From NCBI GenBank assembly GCA_037349105.1, contig JAYJMM010000025.1, positions 1,240,001 through 1,304,000 of the forward strand: a stretch of DNA of 64,000 nt. Reading direction: 5' to 3'. Positions 24,601-36,600 of this stretch are shown in pieces. The position numbers and the translations under genes were made by a program. Origin of the DNA: Limnomonas spitsbergensis. Its lineage: Eukaryota > Chlorophyta > Chlorophyceae > Chlamydomonadales. The notes under the pieces were generated by a model, which saw nothing but the letters and a program-made list of their open reading frames with translations, made no database searches and was not told the origin of the DNA. Each line of letters starts with the position of its first letter. Position 1 is the first letter of the stretch.

Positions 24601-27600
24601 CCACCATCACTATCCCTAACTGCATTGCAGGTGGGCATTACGGGGGTGGCCAATGAAGATGTCAAGCAGTACGTCCATATCGTGATTGTACCCGCCTGCC
24701 CCCCTCACTCCTGCCATGACCACCATCACTATCCCTAACTGCATTGCAGGTGGGCATTACGGGGGTGGCCAATGAAGATGTCAAGCAGTACGTCCATGTG
24801 TTAGGCAGCGAGGCGGAGAAGTCCAGCTGGCTAGCGGCCCAGCTGCCCGCTCTTATTGACGAGGGAGAGGTCATAGTGTTCGCCTCCCAACGCGTGAAGG
24901 TAATTCGTTTCCAGCATAGTTTGTTGTTGTCTGCATCTTTGTGTCTTGGATTCTGCCCTGCGAAGAAGTGCAGCTGGCTGGCCGCCCAGCTGCCCGCTCT
25001 CATCATGAGGGAGAGGTCATAGTTTTCGCCTCTCTATGCGTAATGCGGTTTGGGTAATAATTGCATTTCGTTTTGGGGCTTCATCCCTGCCTGGGGAAAA
25101 GGGGATTTTATTTCATAAAAGAGAAGCTTCGGCAGACTTTTCTACAAATTGCCTTTCACTGCCATAGCCCCCCAACAAGGACGTGGAGGCAGTGATGGCA
25201 AAATTAAAACCCTGAACCATATTCAACCTAAAACCTAACCACCCTACACCCTAGCCACGCCGACCAACCAACCAACCAAATGTGGTGCCCCCCCTCTTTC
25301 ACACAAAGGTGGAGGCACTCATGGAGGTGTTGACCAAGCAGGGAGTCAAGGCGGGGGCAATACACGGAGACATGGATCAGGTGTGGGGGTGGGTGAGGAT
25401 TGAGGGTTGAGCTATCCGGGTGTTGATTAAAAGCTTGACTGGGCAGGGGGGGCAGGGGGGGGGGAGACGCATGTACTGCCTCCGTCACGTTTACCTGAGG
25501 TACAACCCAGATTCATGTACCCCCCCCCCCCAACCGTATATGTAGCACACATGGCTGAATGTATCTCCCAACCGTCCCTGAAGTACATGTCCCTCTGACA
25601 TGTACTGCCGTATCCTCCCCCGCAGTACACCCGTATGCGCGTCCTGGACGCGCTCTGAGCCGGTTCACATCACGTGTTGGTGGCAACAATGACATGTATT
25701 GCCTACCGTTTGACATGTACTGCCTTCTCCTCCCCTGCAGTGCACCCGTATGCATGTCCTTGACGCGTTCCGAGCTGGCTCACATCACGTGTTGGTGGCG
25801 ATGATGACATGTATTGCCTACCGTTTGACATGTACTGCCTTCTCCTCCCCTGCAGTACACACGGATGCACGTACTGGACGCGTTCCGAGCCGGCTCCCAT
25901 CACGTGTTGGTGGCGACGGACGTTGCGGCGAGAGGGTTGGATATCAAGACGCTGCGCACAGTGATCAACTACGATGCTGCTAGAGACATCGACACACACA
26001 TTCACAGGTAAGGGTACGGTAGCTACGTCCCATCCTTCAGCCACTTTTTAGTCCACACGCTTGCTTGCGTCTCTATCTTTAGTTGAAGGGGGCGGGGTCT
26101 TGATAAGCATAAGACGTTGTGCACATTCATTTGCCATGTTGCGGCACTGGACATTGAACTACACATGCACAGGTAGATGAGCGGTAGCCAGGTCCCATCC
26201 TTCAGCCAAAATGGGCGGCTTCCTTAATCCACACGCTTGCTTGCGTAAATATTTATGGATTAAGGGGGCGGGGGGGGGGGGGGGCTTGATAAGCATAAGA
26301 TGGTGTGCAATGTCATTTGCCATGACGCAGCTTGACCCATTGACACAATCATCCACAGGTAGAGTCGAGGGTTTGATGAGCTAAGAGATGCTGCGTGAAG
26401 GTATCAGCTACGACGTGGCAAGCGGCATTGACTCACACGTTTTGTTTTATGCACGTTGTGTGTGATCCCACACAGTGTGAACATTCACACAAATAGCCCC
26501 TGGACGTACTGTAACATTCATATCCTAACTAAAGGCCTAACGTCAACTCAATCCCCAACTGACACACTTGCTTAGGGTTGGACGCACAGGCCGAGCTGGA
26601 GATAAGGAGGGTCAGGCACACACGCTGCTGCTGCCCAAGGATGCACAATTCGCCACCTCTCTTGTGGAGAGCTTGGCACTGGGGGGACAGGTGAGAGGGG
26701 GAGAGAGGAGGTTTGGGAGAACAAGGAGGTTTGTGTCGGTGTTTACTTCACAGCTCGAAAATTATTTTGCTTAACAAAAAAAACATGACAATTCGATGCC
26801 TACCGGCACGGCACAGCTTCGATATTCGAATTATGCCGTAAGGACTGCTGAATAAGTTCTTAACTCTCAAGCCTCCCAAACTGTCTCTTCGGCGTGAGGT
26901 AGGGGGTGGCATTGCCGGATACAGTTGCAAACAGCCAAAGCGACGGTTCTTGGAGAAGTCTCTTACCCAAAAATTGCACCCTTAATGCGGTGATTTCTGA
27001 AGGTAGTGGCTGCATGATCTCAGCTTTAATGACAGCTTGCACACAGACATGTGGCAATTCAAGTACTGCAACATGATCAGCGCGACTTTGAAGGACGCAA
27101 GCACGAACAAAGAGTATAAATGAAGTAGCGAGTTCAATGCCAATGTGGCAGCTAAGCATTCCTTTTAAAGCAGGCTGAACGCCTACAAGCCCGGCTGGAG
27201 AAGGATAAGAGGCTGACCTGCCCGAGCTGCATTTCCTCTTCTGGGCAGTCATCAAGAGCCTGCAAACGAACATGCTACGGCAGATGCACCTGAACCAATG
27301 TGATGAAGCCTTTCACCACAACATGGGTATTTTTCTGGATTTTTCGAAAGATTAGTGGTACTGTATACTTTTCAAACAAATTTTCGTGATGTCGAATTCC
27401 ACCCTGTTTGATTTATGGGCCTCACCTTGAGGTGCTGACGCATAATGTACGGCACAAAATATTTACACTCTCGAGTCATGCAAATTGTGCAGCTTTTCAG
27501 ATGGACAAGATCAATACGGCATGTGCACTGATCGTCAAAGGTCAGGCGAGCGACAAAGTTCAGGCCAGCCGGAGGGGAAGTAAACGCCTGATCCCTTCTC

Positions 27601-30600
27601 TAGCTCACCGAATATGTTGAGGCTCCCCAATGAGGAAGCTAGCAGGGCCTGGCCCTCCTTTTCACCAGCTCGACCCTGATGAGCAGAAGGAGCGCAGGAA
27701 GGTCTATCGCAGATTTAATTTGCGTACCCTCAGGTTTGAACATCCTTTCTTCAAATGCTGTCCTCAGGACTTTTGCTTTCGACCTAGACTCTCTAGATTT
27801 ATGAATCTGGAATCTTGCGCTGGCAATTGATATTTATTGTATTCATGGACTCCCCAAACCACATTAATCTTGAGGGAAGGCAAAGCGAATCTACAGCAGA
27901 CGACAGTTGAATAATTGCAGTCGTTGAATGAAGAATGCCCGGTCCATTTCCCTTTCAGATTATATCTCCTGCGCTGCATGCTGTCATTTCACCTCACATT
28001 CCCCTGTGGGCTGTGCTATCATTTTCAAATCCTTACATGCCAACGCGTGGCAAGCGACCTATCTCCTTTTCCTTCCAGGGCATATCTCCAGCGCTGCATG
28101 CACTCTCTATGAAAGCGCCGGCAGGAGGTGGTGGGGCATTGCGCACCTTCTACATTAATTTATGTTCAAATGTGGCGTACGGCGTGCTCTATTTTCTCTC
28201 CATTCAGGGCGTAGGTCATATGGATATTCTTTGATTGCAGGACGTGCCAAGCGGCCTATTTCATTTTCCTTTCCAGGGCATATCTCCTGCGCTGCATGCT
28301 GTCACTTAACCTCACATGCCCCTGTACACCGTACCGTCATTTCCAAATCCTTCCATGGCAAAGCCTGTCAAGCAACATATTTCATTTTCCTGTCAGGGCA
28401 TATCTCCCGCGCTGCATGCGCTGTCCATGAAAGCACCGGCAGGAGGCGGCAGCCGGGGCGGAGGAGCAGGGAGCAGTTTCGGAGGCGGCGGCCGGGGTGG
28501 GAAAGCAGGCGGGAGGTGAGCACTGCTAGTTGTATGGTTTAGGGTTCAGGGTAGCAGGAGGTGGGGCATTAGGTTGAGGCGGCGGAGTAAGAGGTTTCAG
28601 AGGCAGTGGCCGGGGTGGGAAGGTGTGAGGAAGGTGAGCAGTAGTGTGAGGTGGGGCACTAGGCTGAGGCAGTGGAGGAGGACGCGGTCTCGGAGGCAGT
28701 GGCCGGGGTGGTGGAGGTACACCCCACCCCTGTACACCCCACACCCCGCACTCCACACTCCACCCCCCGCGCTTCACACTCCACACTCCACACCTTACAC
28801 CCTCAACCTTTAACCCTGGACCACCCCCCTGCAGGAAGCAAGCGGTTGGCATGTATGGGAGGCGGAGACAGCCAAGGTGTCAGGTGGTAAACCCTTCACC
28901 TTATACCCCACACCATATACCCTGAACCTGACCCTGAACCTTCAACTTTAACCCCTAACCACCTTTCTAGGAAGCAAGCGGTTGGCGGAGCTGGGCTGGG
29001 TTTCGGAGGCGGAGGCGGCCGGGGTATGGGGGGCGGAGGCGTGAGCACACACAAGGCGGGCGGCAGCTTTGTGCAGCTTCCAGGCTTCTCCAAGAGTACC
29101 GCAGAGTATGAACAGGTGTGTGGGGGGGGCAGTGCAGAGTATGACCAGGTGTGGCGGGTTTCGTGCAGAGTATGAACAAGTGTGGAGCTGCGCATTGCTT
29201 AGTTTGAATCACACAAGGCAGACAGCAGCTTCATGCAGCTTCCCGGCCTCTCCAAGAGCAGTGCGGAGTATGATCAGGTGTGGGGGTGGGTAGTATAAAG
29301 TGTGAACGTACAGTGATCTGCAGGCAGGTGGGTGTGCAGCGCAGATTGCGGATGCAATGTATGAACTCACTAGTCACTGCTTGTGACAATGTCAAGTACG
29401 TGGACCTCCGCCCTGACATAGGATTTTTAGTGTACCTTGAAGTCACCAGGTGTTTCACATATCACAACGCTTTTTTATTCACCCTGCCACAGGAATCCTC
29501 GGCATCTGCAGGACTTGGAGGGAGAGGCAGCCCAGACCTCCCGCCACCTGCGCCGGCCGCAGTACTTTTGTCTCACCTCCACTGATTTTACAACCACCCG
29601 CCTCAGATCTGATCTGATCTGATCTGACTCAGGCATGGTCAGCATTTGCAACACTTCTGGTAAATTACGAAGTGCTTCCCCCCTTCTGTCTTTCACACAT
29701 TTGACAAACAACCGCCCCTGATCTGCCTCAGGAATCCTCGGCCTCTGCAGCCGCAGGACCCGGAGAGAGAGGCGGCCCAGACCTGCCGCCACCATGCCGG
29801 CGGCAATACCTTTGTCTCACCTTGACAATCTGACAACCACGCGCCTTTGATCTGACTCAGAATCTGGCTCCAGAATTAACTCAGGAATTGTCGACGTGTC
29901 GGCAACACCTCTGGGAAATTACGAATTGCTTTTCTTCTTAATATTTTCCAAATTTGACAAACAACCGCCCTTGATCTGCCTCAGGGATCCTCGGCATCTG
30001 CAGCTGCGGGACCTGGAGAGAGAGGCGGCCTGGACCTGCCGCCACCTCCGCAGGCCGCAGTACTTTTGTCTCACCTTGACTAATTTGACAACACCCGCCT
30101 CTGATCTGATCTCATCTCATCTCATCAGACTCGGGAATCGGCGACATTTGCAGCACTTCTGCGAAATTACGAATTGCTTCCCCCCCTCTATCTTTCCCAA
30201 ATTTGACAAACAACCGCCCCTGATCTGCCTCAGGAATCCTCGGCATCTGCAGCTGCTGGGCCCGGTGAGAGAGGTGGCCCGGACCTGCCGCCACCTCCGC
30301 CGGCGCCCTCGGCCGCAGTGCTGGCCGCGGCGGCGGCAGCAGTTGCCGGGGCTGCCGCAGCTGCTGCAGCCACTGCTGCTCAGGGACAGGGCGGTAGTGC
30401 AGGAGCAGGAGCAGGAGCAGGAGCAGTGGACGGCACTATGCGATCATTCAAGGTGACTGCATCTACCGGATGAAACAAATTCAAAATTGTTTTCAAATAC
30501 TTTGATTGAGTAAAGCCTTGATTCCTTGACAGCTGGACATGAAGTACAGCTCTGGACACAGACACAATGTGAACATAGGGTATGAATACAAGATCATTCA

Positions 30601-33600
30601 AGAGCTGAACATGGACCACAGCTCTGGAGCACACAATGAAACAGAGCACACCGAAAAGCGAAGCGCACAAAAACATGGAGCACACAAAATGGAGCACAAA
30701 ATGGAGCACAAAAAGAAATGTGCCGATGAGGCATTGATTCCTTTACAGCTGAACATGGATCCATTGCTCCAGGCTCACAAATTAATGTCAATACATTCAT
30801 ACCTGATACAATGCCTTCAACCGCTGAACATGGACCCCAGCTGTAACGGCGCGGATGTGGCTTTGGCCCAGGCTGCGCTTTTTCCTGAACTCTCACGCCT
30901 GCCGTGGGGCGTGGCTTTCTTTTTTCTTTGGACCTCAGCTCTAGGGACACAAGACCCCGTTGGGCCTACCATTCACAGCCAGTGTTCCTTTTTGGTTCTT
31001 TGTTACTCTTTTTAAACCTAGCTCTAGGAACACAAACCCGCCTGTACCCCCATCGGGCCTACCATTCTCGGCCCGTGCTCCTTTTTTCGGCGACAAGTTC
31101 AACTTGGGCGGGCCGTCGAAGACCCCATTGGGACAAAACCTGGACCGGACCGGACAACTGGTGGCCAAAGCAACAAGGCTGGCCAACAATGGGGCCTCCG
31201 GCCAGCGGCCGGAGTGTAGCTGACATGTGGCTGACATGTAGCTCAGTCACGAAAGAAGAAGCACTGTCCATGGCGAACTCTCGCCTCGACAGACTCTAAG
31301 GAACTGTAATATGGATGTGGATTTGACCCAGGTTGCGCTGTTTCTATAACACTCACGCCCCCCGTGGGACGTAGCTTTCTTTCTTTCTGAAGGATCGCAA
31401 TGTAACCTGTCGGGAAACATCCTCCCTCTTGTTCTCCCCTTCTTTGCCTCCTCAAGCCTCCCCTGCCCCCCCTCCACTCTACTTTATTTGCTTGGGCTTG
31501 GAAAAGTGTGAGGCTGGCCTACTTTGTCATTCCATGCATTCCATCCTCACTTCCTCACAATCTCCCGTCCTCCCCACACCTCATCACACCTCCCATCCTG
31601 TCCAACACTCTCGTCCCATCCACACCTCCCACACCTCCCCCATTGTCTGTCCTTGCAGGCGGGACGCTTCAAGTCCTCTTTTGTCAGCTCAGGAACCACC
31701 GGGGGAGATACTGGAGCTGCAGCCACCATTATGGCACCCAAGGTATAAGTGGGGTATGAATGGGTATGAACAGGACATTGCCAAAGGTATGAATGAGGAT
31801 GTGAATGAGATCATGGCCATCATCATCGTCATGGCACCCTAGGTGTGAATGGGGTATGAATAGGTGTGAACAGGACATTGCCAAAGGTATGAATGAGGAT
31901 GTGAACGAGATCATGGCCATCATCACCGTCATGGCACCCTAGGCGTGAATGGGGTATGAACAGGTGTGAACAGGACATTGCCAAAGGTATGAATGAGGAT
32001 GTGAACACGATCATGGCCATCATCACCGTCATGGCACCCTAGGTGTGAATGGGGTATGAATGACATTATGGTCGCGCTACCAAAAGTTCATGTGCATTTA
32101 TGTGTAAAATGGAAAGCCACCCCACACACAAAAGTAAAAAACTAGAATCACCTTTCTGCCCCATAGGGCGGAAAACTCGGTCCTGCCTCCCTTAATATCC
32201 CTGGGTGTAACTTGGTCCCCCTGCTTAACGCTTGCATCACTTACGACCAAAATCCCCAAATCTTAAATTTCCAACGTTGGCTCAGGGTCAACCTTTGCAC
32301 TCTCTCCCTGCTTCGCTAATTTTAGTACACCAGAATCATCATCATGGCCCATGCACACCCTTTGCCTCATCCTGTCAGGCAGCATTCATTTAACATTCAT
32401 CCTGTCCACTCCCCCCTCCTACACGCAGACAACAGGGGCTGCCAGCATCACCGACACACACATATCTTCCCCATCCTCATCATCGTGGCCCATGCACACC
32501 CTTTGCCTCATCCTGTCTGGCAGCATTTATCTGTCGCTCTTCCTGTCCAATGCCCCTCTCCTTCGCGCAGACAACAGGTGCTGCCAGCATCACCGGCCCT
32601 CTCATCTCCTTCATGGCCTCTAACAACATGGATTGGATCTCCTACTTGTCTCCTCTGTCTCCACTCAAATCCCCCATTGTGTGTATTCCCCTACCTTCGA
32701 TGTCCAGACTTCAAGCGCTGCCAGCATCACGGGTCCTCAGATCTCGTTCCACTCCTCATGGCGGCACATGCGTATTCATTACTGACAAGCATATGAATCC
32801 CCCCCTCTCCACTCTCCTTCACGCAGACGGCAGGCGCTGCCAGCATCACTCGCCCCAAGATCTCGTTCCTCTCCTCATGGCGGCACATGCGTATTCATTA
32901 CTGACAAGCACATGAATCCCCCCCTCTCCACTCTCCTTCACGCAGACGTCAGGCGCTGCCAGCATCACGGGTCCCCAGATCTCGTTCCTCCCCTCATGGC
33001 GGCACATGCGTATTCATTACTGACAGGCACATGAACCCCCCCCTCTCCACTCTCCTTCACTCAGACGTCAGGCGCTGCCAGCATCACTGGTCCTCAGATC
33101 TCGTTCCTCTCCTCATGGCGGCACATGCACATTCATTACTGACAAGCACATGAATCCCACCCTCTCCACTCTCCTTCACGCAGACGTCAGGCGCTGCCAG
33201 CATCACGGGTCCCCAGATCTCGTTCCTCCCCTCATGGCGGCACATGCACATTCATTACTGACAGGCACATGAACCCCCCCCTCTCCACTCTCCTTCACTC
33301 AGACGTCAGGCGCTGCCAGCATCACTGGTCCTCAGATCTCGTTCCTCCCCTCATGGCGGCACATGCACATTCATTACTGACAAGCACATGAATCCCCCCC
33401 TCTCCACTCTCCACTCTCCTTCACGCAGACGTCAGGCGCTGCCAGCATCACTGGGCCCCAGATCTCGTTCCTCCCCTCATCGCGGCCACTCCAGCCGGGG
33501 GGGGCAGCTGGAGCCGGCATGCCGCCGCCGCCCGTCCCCGTTTCCCAGCGACCGATGTACTTGCAGCAGCAAACGTTTGGTGCCGGCAGGCGGGGCAATG

Positions 33601-36600
33601 TGGCACCAGGGGTGAGTGGGAATAAATAAATAAATAAATAAATAGATTAATAATGTGCATTTTGCGAAATAAATGTTGCTCCGGTGCTGATTTTGAATGG
33701 CTACCGTCTCCCAACGTCCGCTGTATCTTCAACAGCAAACGTTTTGGGCGGGAAGACGGGGCAATGTGGCGCCAGGGGTGAGGGAGAAAAAATAAATAAT
33801 AATGCGCATTTTGCGTAACTTAATGTTGCTCCGAGGCTGATTTTGAATTAATACCGTCCCCCAACGTCCGCTGTATCTCCAACTGCAACATTTGGCGCGG
33901 ACAGGCGGGGCAATGTGGCACCAGGGGTACTTTGCATCAATAAATATAAAAATGTCACTCTGGTGTTGATTATACATTGATACCATCTCCCAGCGACCTA
34001 TGTACCTTCAGCAGCAAATGTTTGGGGCCAGTCTGCGGGGCAATGTGGCACCAGGGGTGAGTCTGAATAAATAATGCTGGTCCGGTGCTGGTTGTGAATA
34101 AATATCCGCAAGACGCTGCGGAAATACCGATACTGACCTGATACCGGTAATGGTATCGGCAAGCGTGGACGCGGCCTAGGCCCGTGCCGCACCGTTGCCT
34201 TAACCCTCACGCCCCTAAACCCTAAACCTTAAACCCTAAACCTTAAACCCTAAATCCTAAACCATGCGGGGCGTAGTTTGTCTTCCTTTCTTTCATCCCG
34301 GCCTGATAAGTAGGTAAGGTCTGGGGCATGGATTAAGAACGCCCTCGATATGCATACAAAGTATGTCACAGTCAAACCCTAAACCCTGAACCCTGAACCC
34401 TAAGTATGCGTACAAAGTATGTCCCAGTCAAACTTACCAAGCTGGACAGGTATCACGTCCACCCTCAATCTCCTTTTTCTGGCCATGACTCTGGAGAACA
34501 ACATGTGGGGTACAATTTGCTCTGCAGTTGTATTTGTACTGCAGTTGTATTTGTACTGCAGTTGTATTTGTACTGCAGTTGTATTTGTACTGCGCAGTAT
34601 GAATGACCATGACTGACCTGAAAATCGATCTTTGAATGTAGGGAAGGCAGATTTCTGAATTTTTCGGTTTCCACGTCTGTATCGTTTCGAGTGATTGCGG
34701 TGGTTTGACAACCCTTTAACAAATCAAAACATATGGACCACATCGGCATTTTGCCAATTTGAAATCAGTTTGTAAAACGGAAATTCCTGAAAGGACCATA
34801 AATTGCTCAACCCAGCTTGAAGCATGATGTCACAGTAGACTGCTGAACAATGCTCGTCTGCTGCCTGAGCTTGTTAGACAGGGGGGACGCGGCATCAGCG
34901 CTTTTTTTAGCACACTTCAGCTACGATTCAGCTACATGGTCCACGGACGTGAGGGGCTGGCGCAGCAAGCCTTGCTGCGTGGGCCATTGGCCATAGGCCA
35001 GTCTAGGTTTGTTCCCGATCGGCCCGGAGGTGGCCCCTCGGCGGCCATCTGAAGGTGTTCTGCTGCGCCGTAAAACAATCACTGCACGGCATGAGTATCG
35101 ATCAGATCATGTTGCACAATCATGTCGCACAATCATGTCGCACAATCATGCGTCCGTCCCCTGTCCCCAGCCTTCCTTCCTCCGCCTTGTGCCCCCGACC
35201 ATCTTCATCCAACAACAGGCGTGGGCTGGATCAGCAGAGGGCCCCTATCCTCAGCCCTCCTTCCTCCCCCTTGTGCCCCCGACCATCTTCATCCAACAAC
35301 AGGCATGGGTTGGATCAGCAGAAGCAGAAGACCCCTATCCTCATCCTTCCTTCCTCCCCCTTGTGCCCCCGACCATCTTCATCCAACAACAGGCATGGGT
35401 TGGATCAGCAGAAGCAGAGGGCCCCTATCCTCAGCCCTCCTTCCTCCCCCTTGTGCCTCCGACCATCTTCATCCAACAACAGGCATGGGCTGGATCAGCA
35501 GCGGGCCCCTATCCTCAGCCCTCCTTCCTCCCCCTTGTGCCCCCGACCATCTTCATCCAACAACAGGCATGGGTTGGATCAGCAGAGGGCCCCTATCCTC
35601 AGCCCTCCATCCTCCCCCTTGTGCCCCAGACCATCTTCATCCAACAACAGGCATGGGCTGGATGAGCAGCGGGCCCCTATCCTCAGCCCTCCTTCCTCCC
35701 CCTTGTGCCCCCGACCATCTTCATTCAACAACAGGCATGGGTTGGATCAGCAGAAGACCCCTATCCTCAGCCCTCCTTCCTCCCCCTTGTGCCCCCGACC
35801 ATGTTCATCCAACAACAGGCATGGGCTGGATCAGCAGCGGGCCCCTATCCTCAGCCCTCCTTCCTCCCCCTTGTGCCCCCGACCATCTTCATCCAACAAC
35901 AGGCATGGGTTGGATCAGCAGAGGGCCCCTATCCTCATCCTTCCTTCCTCACCCTTGTGCCCCCGACCATCTTCATCCAACAACAGGCATGGGTTAGATC
36001 AGCAGAGGGCCCCTATCCTCAGCCCTCTTTCCTCACCCTTGTGCCCCCGACCATCTTCATCCAACAACAGGCATGGGCTGGATCAGCAGAGGGCCCCTAT
36101 CCTCAGCCCTCCTTCCTCCCCCTTGTGCCCCCGACCATCTTCATCCAACAACAGGCATGGGTTGGATCAGCAGAGGGCCCCTATCCTCAGCCCTCCTTCC
36201 TCCCCCTTGTGCCCCCGACCATCTTCATCCAACAACAGGCATGGGTTGGATCAGCAGCGGGCCCCTATCCTCAGCCCTCCATCCTCCCCCTTGTGCCCCC
36301 GACCATCTTCATCCAACAACAGGCATGGGTTGGATCAGCAGAGGGCCCCTATCCTCATCCTTCCTTCCTCCCCCTTGTGCCCCCGACCATCTTCATCCAA
36401 CAACAGGCATGGGCTGGATCAGCAGAGGGCCCCTATCCTCAGCCCTCCATCCTCCCCCTTGTGCCCCTACCATCTTCATCCAACAACAGACATGGGTTGG
36501 ATCAGCAGAGGGCCCCTATCCTCAGCCCTCCCTCCCTCTTTATCCTTGATTTGAAGCCTGTGTTTCAATAGACAACCTCAATTTGTTTTGAACACATATC

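Noticed and set aside
14757..24749. CRISPR array
   Set aside because: Units are 119 bp and contiguous with no unique spacers; they contain a eukaryotic acceptor and exon prefix.
14757..24749. Coding tandem-repeat protein ([16 protein letters not shown] repeated)
   Set aside because: Unit length is not a multiple of three, each unit has an in-frame TAA, and only the last unit continues into the conserved helicase sequence.
14757..24749. Centromeric or other satellite
   Set aside because: Every unit is homologous to the adjacent exon 12 boundary and the array sits within one intron.
25600..25810. Two further candidate versions of helicase exon 14
   Set aside because: They keep acceptor and exon start but diverge after GTGTTGGTGGC and lack motif V and a donor; only 25,856-26,007 completes the [10 protein letters not shown] motif.
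35055..36554. 499-codon ORF (and 291/288-codon ORFs in the other frames)
   Set aside because: Product of an 84-bp tandem repeat with no stop in any forward frame; it lies in an intron and the unit matches the exon-21 acceptor region.
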